This document shows, in pieces, positions 45,301 to 57,300 of a stretch of 64,000 nucleotides of DNA. Where the stretch lies: the NCBI RefSeq assembly GCF_963678635.1, contig NC_087069.1, positions 46,580,276 through 46,644,275 on the forward strand. Direction: 5' to 3'. This DNA is from Symsagittifera roscoffensis (taxonomy: Eukaryota; Xenacoelomorpha; Acoela; Convolutidae). A program made the position numbers and the translations under genes. Within the stretch, counting starts at the first letter, position 1. Each line of letters starts with the position of its first letter. Below the pieces are notes generated by a model. The model ran no database searches. It worked only from the letters and a program-made list of their open reading frames with translations, and was not told where the DNA came from.

Positions 45301-48300
45301 ACTGTGGATTCATCTGAACAATTAAAGTAAATAGTTCAGATAAACTTGATATAACTTTAAGAAAAATTTCGAGATAATTTCTCAGCAAGTTTTAGGGTAA
45401 AATTGAGGTGAACTAAGGTAGTAATTGAGATGGCTCAAGGTAGTTTCACCTTCATAGTTAGGGTAATTTTTTTAGGTAAATTTGCGGTAAAATTTAATTT
45501 TTCCCCCACAACTTTGAAGGTAAACTTGAGCTGATTTAAGGTAGTAACTGAATTGATTTAAAGAAAGGTTAAAGTGGGCAATTAAATTATCGATTACTTC
45601 GTCTGTCGGATTTTTGCTTGCAAACAAGTAGAAGAAAATGCAATTACCAAAGCGTTCTAGTATTGTGAATTAAGGTGAAAGTTAGCTTGATTCACATTGA
45701 ATATGGAAATTGTATACATGACTGCCACTGAGAACGCCTGCACCTCTAGATCCGATGAAAAAATGCATGATGAAAATGCTGATAAAAATGCTTGAGGAAA
45801 AATTTAATTGCGCAGAAATCGATAGAATATAAATAACATTCATCAAATAAACACATCATTAAAAGGGAAGAAAAAGTTATTTTTTGACCAAAAAGCTAAA
45901 AACTACACTAATCGGAAACCATTTGAACTGAAACATTCAAAAAACATTTTCTCAGGTGTTTCCATGTGGATGTTTTTTAAACAAAGCAATTGCTTTAATG
46001 AACAAGTAATTTTAAACCCATAGGAAAATTTTTCTTCTCGGAAAAATTCTCGTATACAACTCATTGCAAATCAGTAACTCGAAGAGAAAAATCTGGGGAC
46101 GTCTTTTTTTGTACAATTTATTTGAATACTTAATTCTGTATATCAAATGAAAAGCTGCGATATGAGATTTGATTTAAGTTACATTCATTAAATACACAAA
46201 GATATTTGAAAAAACTGGGAGCATAATCAATCATCATCGAAATTTCAAGGAAACTGAATTTTTACCAAAAAAAGTAATATTGATCTAAATTAAAACTGCT
46301 TTCCTTGGATTTAGTTTGTTTGTTTTCAAAAAAAATTGATGCGCAGAAAAAAATTTTCATCTCTTGATATCATGCGAGATAAAATAAAGCGATGGATTTT
46401 TAGAATATCGGGGTTCAACAACTGACTGTAGTGACAATAATCTGATGGTGCAATGGTATGCAGCCTTTTGACTACTCTGAATTGCTTCAAAAGAGTTTAG
46501 CAAGTTTGTTACTTCTTTTGAATCGAAAAAACTTTTCCGACCTGGTTGTTCAATAGTTTTTTTTGCTAAATTTACCTGAACTTATCTTGAGTTACCGTTA
46601 GTTTTTAAGGCAAAGATTCAGAAATTTTAAGATAGAATTGAGGTTTAATTTACTTTAACAATCACTTACCTTTAGTGACTCAATGTAACTTTACCTCAAT
46701 TTTGTATAGAGTGTAACACGCTTTTTGGTCAAAATGTCCATCAAAAATTTATGAAAACAGCATCAGTAACCCTTTATAGTATGAAAATTCAAGATGAGCT
46801 TTTTTCCTTTATGAATTTGTATGATAAACTTTTGAATCAGAAGCACAACCAACACAAAAAATACAGAAGAGTATCTAAAAAAGGTACCCAGAATTTAAGT
46901 GGCACTTACCACGCAAGTTAACTGTAATTGATGATTTGTCATGTGAATTAAGGTATTAAAAAGTTTTGTACATAGACTTCTGTACAAAAAAGTAAGTTTT
47001 TTTTATATGACTGATAGTTTTTTTGAAAAAGTCAATGGTTCTGTTTTTCTGATACAGAACTAATTGTATCTCAGTCATATAAAAAGAAAATATACTAAAA
47101 ATTTTCAAGCAAAAAGACTTGTTTGTAACTTTTGGAATCAAGTTTTGCACAAAAAATCAAATTTTGCATTTAATTTTTTTGTAAAAAAAAGTTAGGTAAA
47201 CACAAAAGTTTGCCATTAAGAAAAAAGTTATATAACTTCAATTTTATAATTATTTTAAACGGAAAAATGCATATCATACATCTTTCATATCTGAACTTGT
47301 ATGATAAACTGTTTTGTGTTCAGAAGATTTTTGATGCCAAAGTTGCACTCATCTAACAGAAACTGTCATGTTTTAATTAATTCCTAAACCTATTGTTAAG
47401 AATTTTTTTAAATGTAAAATGCTTATTATACAGTTTTTTTTCATGATAATTGGATGACAAGCATTAATTTAACCATACATTCATTATAAGAAATTGTGTG
47501 ATAGAATTTTTTTGTGCATGGACGTCAGGATGATTTGCTGAAGCCTTTTTTACAAGCCGAAGTGTCCGGTATTGCTCTAAAACAAGCAATTTGGTTTTTA
47601 CTAAATGCAACAAAGCACTTCTGAGCTGTCTAGATTTAAACAAAGTTTTGAGCAACTTCATTACGTTTAGACAAAAACTAATAGAATATTTGAAACATAA
47701 TTTTGTTTAAAAAAGTTTTTTAGATCAAGAGTAGTTTTTTTTAAAAAAATTTTTTCTGATTAAAAAAGAACAAATCTAAAAACTTCCGTTTTTCAGCCTG
47801 CTTTTTTTCCCTCATCACTAAAAGTTCACTAGTTTTGCTCATATTTTAGCCGAGAGCACACTATGAGATTTGACATATCGGCTGAATTAGGTTATCCTAG
47901 CACATTTGATTCATACTTAAAATTGTTTCAAAAAAATCTGTCGTAAAAATGATTATAAGTTTTTTTGCGGATTTAATAAAAAAAATTTCTCAGTTTGTTA
48001 TTGAAAAAACTCGCAGGTTTTGTTTTGAAAAAAAAACTTTTTTATCGGCTCAACTTAGGAATATTTGACCGAGTTAGCCGGGAATATTTGTTGTCTGGAA
48101 AAGAGTGAAATGACGTTGTGAGGAAAAACAATCTTAAATTGAGGATAAAAAATTATGTTAAACTATGTGCAGAAAAAATATAGGAGGATAAAAACCATAA
48201 AATAAGAAAAAAAGTTATTTAATTTTTAATAGATGTATAAATTTAAGTCTGGCTTTTGATTTTAATTTAGACCACGACTATACATGGGTCATAAATAACT

Positions 48301-51300
48301 CCAACCTGACTTATTTCACTCAGACATCGACTTATTTACCCGCATCGGGCAAGGACGGGGGAGGGGGAAACTCAAGTGATGATAACCCAGATTTCTTCGA
48401 ACTACCCTGGGTCAAAATGCTGGTCGATCCGACCTTCGACAGGGTGCAGGTTGATCATTTACACTTTTGAAGTTTACAATGTTTTCTTCACGAGATTTTG
48501 TTTTGTGAAAACACTTAATTGGCTCTTTTCCAGTCCCCCCCCCCTTTCAAACTCAATTTTGAAAAGTCTATTTACTTCATGTCACAATGCAATGAAATTT
48601 GGCGTGGTGAACAAATCGACAATTCTGAACAGATTTGTTCTTCATACTTTACAGCGTAACATCAAGCATTTAGCCGTAATAACACGTAAAACAAACATAA
48701 GACTCGGTATTTTGAAAGGGGGGGACTGGAAAAGAGCCACTTAATTTTAAGCACGTGTAGAGTCGTTATATTATTGCTCTCTACCCAGCTAATATGTCTA
48801 AAAAAATAATTGAAATAAAATAATGCTCGAATTGTGAGAAAAAAAGGAAATTATGGAAAATTATCAGTGGCAAGTGAGCGAACCCTTGATTCGCTTAGCC
48901 CCGACTCACGATTAATTAGCAGATGAAACAATGACTATAATTTATAGTTTTAAATAAACCTTTTCAAGATCGTACCAACGTACCGACGTGGATTTTCAAA
49001 TGAACTCAACTTCTTAAGAGGTCCATGACCATATAATTAATGTAGTGTCTTCTTAAACAAAAACTTACACTGATTTTCCTGTAAGTTCCAAATTTGTTGT
49101 AAAAAATTTGTATTGTTCAATTCATTTGGTCTTAATTGGAATTTTGGTTGCAGAGTTTTATTTGATAATTTAAATTGGTTCGAACTAAATAGCTTGTAGA
49201 ATTTTCTTATTTTGATTATTTATTGCAAAAAAACAAAGATAATCATCTTTTTTTTAGATCGGACTTCATTATGGTTGCATGCAAAGCATGAAATCTGAGT
49301 TGGAATTGGGAATTGAGCTGCCAAAGTTCTACAACCGATTCAATCCACTGTTGCTGTTCATTGACAACTTCACCGACACAGAATTCGAACAAGAGCGAGT
49401 AAGTAAAGCTTGAGTGCATAAGAGGGGGGAACGGAGGGGTAATGGCGGGTAATGGGAGGTAACGGGGGGGGGGGTAATGAGGGGGAATGTGGCCCGGATC
49501 GAGGTGCTCACCTTATGTTTCAACCGTCTCGACCAAAAATCGGTATGTTTCGACCGTCTCAACCGAAGTTTGGTATGTTTCGACCGTGCTCGACTGAAGT
49601 TGAGTATGTTTCGGTTCTCAAACAACATAAGTTATCCGAATTTAATTTTTAATTTTTTGTTTTTCGGGTAACATCTTGTAATGTTTTTTCTTATCAGAAT
49701 AAAATGATTGGAGCTATTGAGAATTTAGTTGTTTTGTAGAGATGAACTACTTTTGAGTTGTTTTTCATCCAACTTTTAAAATACTGGTCAGAAATTTCCG
49801 CTATCTTACGATTTTTGTAATGAAAAGTTCTAAGATAGGAACTTTTTCCCGAAATTCAAAAAAATTGCCAAAAACCTTTCGAATGTGTTTCTATATCGTA
49901 ATAACGGATAAAAAACAATTTTCATATAGATTTTTTTGGTTTTCTCAAATTTTGGCATGTAAAACTTTTCAAATATTGGTTATAATGTTTGCATTTCAAA
50001 TTTCGAAACAAAAATTTTGAATTTTTACTTCGCGATTTGAAATTGTTTTGGATACAATAAAAATCAATTTGGAATTTGGACAACTCATATCATGTAGCTC
50101 CGGACGTGTTGTCCGTGGGGTTCAAGTATATATCGTCAACATTTCTAGTTATCAGCAAAGAACTAACTCTATAAAGTAAGTGCATTTTTCAGCAAACTCA
50201 CGTTGCGAAACGAGTCGTTTGTACTCCGAGTATCGTTATTGAACTCTGCGTCAGCGGAGAACTTTTAAACGGCTTATAAGAAAAAAACTTGAAAATAAAC
50301 AAGGAATAATTGAACAATTTATGTAAGAAAAGTCAGTATCTTACAAATTTCTGAAAATAAGTTTCTATCTTGTAACATTTTTAGAGCCTAATTTTGTAAG
50401 AAGTTGTAGGATTCTTTTAAGAAAAACTCCAAGAAAGCGACGTTTGGTCAACCCGGGTACGTACACGCTATCGTGCAAGTCGTTTGAATTTTGAGCAACT
50501 TCCCGGATCGACATTCATAAAAAAAATTGCCCTCTCCAGTGGCGGCTTTGGGGGGGGGGGGGGGGCGGACGCCTCGTCCCCCCACGGATTCGACCCCCTG
50601 CCGACCCAAAGGGTCCCCCCTTTATACTATTTTGAGATATCCATATTTGGTGACGGACCCTAAAAATTTTTTAAAGGCACCTTCGGCGCCAATATATACT
50701 TATTTTAAGGGGGCAGCGCGCGCCAAAAAATGCATTTTTTTGTCAAAATTTTCTTAAAAGTGCCAGGTCGACAAATTTTTTGAAAATGTTTGATAACCCT
50801 CACCCCTCGAGAAAATCCTATATCCGTCTCCGGCCCCCTCCAAGCATGTATTTATTCAATTTTTTTAAATTCCGTATAAATTTGCTTTTCATACCAACGC
50901 GCAATTATAATTTTTTTAACATGTTTTGTGCGGGATTGCAATTATATGCTGTTAATTACCTACATCAATGTTTCGATTCCATTTTCTTTAGTGATATGGT
51001 TAAATTTGAATGAAACTAGACTTTACTCAAAATTCATATTTTTCCCCCAATATCGATTTGGGGGAGGGGGGAATTATACGATTGATCCCGTTTCCTATGA
51101 TTTGAAATTGTATCACAAGCATATTCTTACATGGCAAAAATTTTTTTTAAAAATCTCAGAAAAGATTCAAAAATTTTGTGAAGAAAAATGCATAATTTTG
51201 AATTTGGAACAACGCGAAATGGGACAAATGCCGCAACAGTTGAGATCTTAACGCTCCCTAAAAACTGGTTGTTAAAAATATGTGCAAAAATAACTGTTTA

Positions 51301-54300
51301 TTTGTAACTCAATATCTCAAAAGTTGAATTTTGTGTTTTAAAATGTGTATAGCAGCAAATGATTTTAAAAAGAACCAAATTGTTGCACCTGTTTCAGAAA
51401 GCGTACACTCCGCAATATTACATGCCAAGTGATGCGACCTTGAACTTCATCATGCATCTATTTCCGGGATCAAGCAGTAAGTCGACACAAAAACTGGATT
51501 TGAAAGTAATTCAGATTGAATACAGTTCTCATTTAAATAATCCGGACAAAACGAATGAAACTTAAAACCTAAAATGCGTGCTTAGATTGGGCTGACTTTA
51601 GTTTAAAAAAACAAAGACAAAATTTGCTTAAGAAATTCAGCAGACTTATTATGGTGCATTTTTTTGCGAAACTCGGACCGAAAGTTTACTCGAAAATGGA
51701 CATATTTTGGCTTTATCAAATATTACGCCAAAACTCTCGACATCATCGGTCGATCACTGACATCAAAGTGAGCCTCTTACGTAGCCCAACAAACCTTAGG
51801 AAGTTTATTTGAAAATTACATGTTCCGAGAAACACAAAAATCCGAGTAACGTTTTGAAATTTTTTTTTTCTGTGAACCTAGGTTCGAACTGGACCCTCTG
51901 TTCCAAGTGTTTCCCCCTTGACTCCGGAATGTACGGAGCAATGAAGGGGGTGTTGTTCTGGATGCAGCCCATACTGGGGGTGTCTATTCTGTTCTTGCTA
52001 GTGTCGGCTATCAGTGCTACCCTCACTCACGACAGTCATGCATTGCCAAAAATCACTGGTTTGTTGGTGGGGGGGGGGGGGGGGGGGGTTTCACGGACTA
52101 CTTTGGCAGAATGCGTGTTATGATGCTCCTGATGAGTTTATGCAAAAAATTTAGTCATAGTTTTTGGAAAATGTCAGCATAGCTGGGCTTTTACAAAAAT
52201 CAGCAATCTCTGCTGTATACAACTTTCACCAGAGGAAACCTGTTTGTCAAATTTTTTGACTCTTTTTAGGTTTTCGAGTTTATTTGAAAAATTATCGTAG
52301 TCAGGTCTTGTCCAAATGGCACAAAAATTTCCGACCTATGTAATTTAAAAATAGATTTCAATTTTGCGACTTTTCTTACGTATCGGAAAAAGAGAGAGGA
52401 ACAAAAACAGTGTGTGAAACCGTCGTTGTAATGATTTGAATTGACTTAAGTGATCCCTGCTATAATCATTACAAAAACAGAACATTTTAATAAACTTTTC
52501 AAATTCTTTTTTTAAATCAATTTGTTGATCTTTTTGAGATTAAAAGCGATATCTGAAGCTTCATATACAGGCTTTCAAAGTTAAAAAGTAGTTTTCAAAG
52601 CCCTTCAAACTGAACTATTTTTTTTTTGGTTGCTTTAATTGGTTTAAATTGACGAAATTTTTTAAATTATTGCATCACGACTGACAAGGCTTAAATTTGA
52701 TATAAAAGTTTCTTGCGACAGGCATTTGCTCGAAATATTGTTTGGCGTAAAAATAATGTTACGGTAGTTTTGTTATTAGTTTGGATTCCACAGATTTTGC
52801 CTATTTTCCCGCAAAACTTGAACCAATTTCAACATAAGTTGGATTGGAACTGAAAGATATAACGTGAGTACTAAACAAATTTTTTTCAAATCAAGGAATC
52901 AATCTGCGCGGGTGATTTCAATAGCAACAAATTTTTGTCGGAGTTTTGTGTAGGCGATATTTGTCACTGAATTCCAGCTAAAAACTCACTAACGCCTGTA
53001 AAAAACGCATGTCATAAAACCGATTTTAGTGTCCCAGTGAAATCGTAAAACATAATCAATAGACGATTGGAGAAAGCCAATGAACGCAAGTAATCACTAA
53101 AGTAGTGACTTTTTCAAAAATGCTTATCTTTTGAGAATAGTTCATGATTTTAATTTTTTTTGATAAATTTAAACCAATTTGAGAAAACTGCATTAATAGA
53201 TAAAATTTCTATAAGGGTGGGAAATCTGAGAATTAAAATTCACTTTCAAAATTGGAAGCCAATCAAGTTGTTTTTGACTTTTATTTTTCTGATGTTCGAT
53301 AGTTGAGTGTGTTTTTCTTAGAACAAGTGGTACCGTGTAGTACTGTTGCCACAGTAACCTTGGATAAAGTGTTATTAATATTTTGTTATGTTTTGTTAGT
53401 ATTATTCAAAGCCATCCATGCAGGCCAAACGTAACAGTCATTTGGACGGTTGCGATCGTAGAAGACACATGAACGTGATCTCTAACAAAACTAAGCAAAG
53501 TCAAAAGACAGAATTAAAGGTTTTCAATTATTCTCTTTTGCTCTTACCTACTCGTAGCATAGAAATATCACATGGCGCAGCCAGCAGGATTTCTGTCCCA
53601 GGACAATAGACCAGCTATGGGAATCCCTGTATTTTGGACGACCGCGAATTCTGACCCTCCTTGGAATTTCAAGATTTGGCTAGACCAATTTCTTTTGGCA
53701 GTTACAGAAAAGGAGAGCGTGAATCCGGAACTATTGTTAGAAGAACCGAAAGAAGTGCTATTGGAACCGTTACCAAGACCAGAGACTCCACGAGAACATG
53801 AAAACGCTCAGGCGATTACAGAAAGGGAAGCTCGAGACCAACTAGCCCGGGATAAGATTCTTCTGGAAAATGAAGAAAAAAAAACTAGAGGACAAAAGGT
53901 TGGACACAACGTATATTACAACGAGGTAGCCTCTAGATTATTCCTGGCATTGGCGACAGAAGGAAAGAAGAACTTTGTACAAAAGAACCCGCATGTAGAA
54001 GTTTCAAAGTTAGAATTCAGGCAGATGGTAGCGTTGGCTAAGACTTCATTTGATAAATCACAGAGTGTTACGTATGAACGCTACAATTTGTTTAACCGTT
54101 CACAGGAAACAGGGGAGTCACTCGAGGCCTTTCATTTCGCATTAACTGCTCAAGCAGCCAGAGCAGAATTAGGGACACTAGAGGACGAACTAGTGCTTGA
54201 CCTATTCATATCGAAATTGAAAAATGTGGTATTACAAGAGACACTAACGTTTGAAACATTTTCACCAGAGGAGGTATTGAAAAGGGCGTTGAAGTTTGAA

Positions 54301-57300
54301 CAAAGTAAACAGACAACTCAGGCATTTCAGAAAACTAATGCAACGACTGCAAGTACAGCTCAGGTAAATGGAACAATGAAGATAAAACAAGAACCAATTA
54401 TGAGTATTGGAAATAAAAATGCTTACGGTAGGAGACAACCGAACAACATGTACAAGAAGAAAGCATCAGACAGAAAAGAGGGGGGAAACTTTACAGACAC
54501 GAAAACGTGTACTCGATGTGGTCGACTGTTTGGGGAAGAACATTTGAAGAAATGTCCGGCCATGGGCAAAACATGTAAAAATTGTTCTAAACCATATCAC
54601 TTTGCAAAAATGTGTAAGTCACAGCAGATAAATGAGATTGTGGAAAAATCATCCAGCTCAGATGAAGAGTGCAATTTAATTCAGTCATTTGACTCGTGCG
54701 AGGAGTTCGAAATTATGGCTATTGAATCAGAATTGTCTTCGATGGAAGAAATAGATGAGTATATAAAACAGCAATCAAATAGAAACCGAGATATCAAAAA
54801 GAGTAGCAAGGACATACAGAAGGTTGATATTCGCAGAAAAACACGATCGAAACAAATAAGGCCATTAAAAGCTTTGGTAAGAATAGATCATCAAATCATA
54901 AACATGACTATTGATACGGACAGTCCTGTATCATTTTTGAACTGGGCGACTGCAAAGCAAATTCTGGAGTCTTCAAAAAATACGAGGTTCATTCCACGGG
55001 AAAATCTCAACTTGACTACAAAATTTGTAGACTATAACAAACAGCCGATTAATATATTGGGTGCAATCACCACGACGATCCGTTCAGCAGGGTGGGAGGT
55101 GGTGGGAGCATCGTTCTTAAACACAGAACGACGCACGCGATGTATTTTGGGGCTGGACTTACAGAGCAAAGTAGGGATACACACAAAACAGAAGTTGGCA
55201 CCGAAAGAAAAGACGAGGTTTGACGTGTTACTGTGCGAACAGTCAGAAGGTTGGAAAAACAAATTCTATAGTAAATTTAAAAACCTTTTTGATCGTCAAG
55301 GGTGTTCGAAAAATCACGTTGTCAGCAAAAAGTTCAAATACCCACTTTGTCCATTACAAGAAAAAGGGAGACGCATCCCAATACACATACAAGGGAAAAT
55401 GTATGAAGAAATGGAAAAACTGTTAAAAGAGGGGCATATAAAACGTCTAGACAAATGTACTAGTGATTGTTTTATAGCACCTATTGTAATAACAGTAAAA
55501 AAAGATGACTCCAAAAAGTTGGCCTTAGATGCCAAACCCATAAATAGACAGTTGCTCAAAAATAAATACCAAATGCCGAATGCGAATGTGGATGAGTTAT
55601 TGGATGGGGTCAGCCAAATAATCACAGCAAATGAAAACGGTACCCTGTATTTCTCAGTATTAGATTTGAAGTATGCCTACAGTCAACTTAAGCTGACTGC
55701 AGAGACAGCTAAACAATGCAATTTTAACATCATAGGTGGGCAAGCTACTGGAACATACAGATTTTGGACCGGATTTTACGGTCTGGCAGATATGCCAGCG
55801 GAGTTTCAAAAAACTATGGACAGAACATTGAACCATGCGGAAAATACATTCTGTTTTCTTGACGACATACTCATTGTGTCTAAGGGAAGTGAACAAGAAC
55901 ATGAAAAATTGATCATGAATGTGCTGGAAACTTAGCACTAAAACTGTCGAAATGTGAATTCGTTCAACAGGAGGTGAATTGGTTGGGACATAAATTATCG
56001 TTGGAGGGTATTTCTCCAAAGATAACAAAAACGGAAGCGATTTTGAAGCTTGGTCCGCCAATTTCACTGAAACAACTCAGATCATTTCTGGGTAGTATAA
56101 ATCATCTGGCCAAATTCATTCCAATTGCAGCTACTTTAACTGAAAAGTTGAGACCTCTGCTGCGAGAAGAAAAAGAAAAAAAACTCAAAAGTGTGAAAAT
56201 TCAAGTAAAAAAATTTGAATGGAAAGAAGAACATTCGGAGATATTCGAATCGGTAAAAGCAGCCGTTGCGAATTCATTATTACGACCCTAAAATACTTAC
56301 TAGGGTAAAATGTGACGCCAGCCATAGTGGGCTGGGGGCATCGTTGGAACAACAAAACTGGGAGGGGGAGTGGATACCGATTGCATTCGCTTCCAGATAT
56401 TTAAACACACAAGAAAAAAAATACTCCACAAATGAACTAGAACTGCTAGCAGTAGTATGGTCTGTTGACCGATTTAAACATTATTTGTTAGGAAAAGAAT
56501 TCGTGATAGCCACAGATCATAAAGCACTGGTTTCTGCCTTGGATGAAAATAAGTCAAACAAAACCTACCAATCTAGGCTGACTAGATGGGTAGACTGATT
56601 ACTAACCCTTTCAATTTAAGGTTATTCATGTACCAGGGAAAGATATGGGTATAGTAGATTACCTATCTAGAAACCCGAAGGGTGAACCATGGCCGGAGTC
56701 AGTATTGGATGAAAAATTTGTAGTCACATCGATTGAAAGTTTTCATAAAGCTCTCGACTGTTTAAACAGTCAACTGAGTGATCACGATAGGCTCGACCGG
56801 AACGAAAACGTTCTAGAATATTCTAGAATTGATCAAAATGTATCAAATCAGAACACGTCATCTACCCGTTGCTATGGCAACCAAAACGGTCCCAAACGGA
56901 CAAAACACGACCGGAACGAAAGAAATGAAGGTTCACGTTCGTTTCAACGAAAAAAGTTTGAAAACTCAAAAATGAGTTTATCTCAATATCGTCAGCAAAT
57001 ACAGTCGGTCGAAACAGTTAAAAAAATTGGAAAGTTATCAAATCGTGAATCAGAAAATATGCATTCAGGCGAAACAGCAAAGAAAGGAAAAAAGAAGATG
57101 GTCAGAATTCAGGATCGGAATAACATAGACACAATAAGGGAAGAAATAACAGAAACGACGTTCCAAAGAACCAGAATGATACAAAGGACTCCAAACAAAT
57201 CAGAATCAGAGAATTCAGACTTTTGAACAAATAGGTATTTTCAGGTATTTGGAATTCAGGTATTTTGAACAAATACCACAAGCGAATTGGAACATGATGA

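Noticed and set aside
49432..49490. GGGTAATGGGAGGTAACGGG looks telomere-like
   Set aside because: The unit is irregular and internal, next to a splice donor; not a telomeric array.
49329..49671. Three overlapping open frames with 10-residue repeats
   Set aside because: They arise from the 30-bp minisatellite and the G-rich tract; the real coding part here is the exon 49258-49398.
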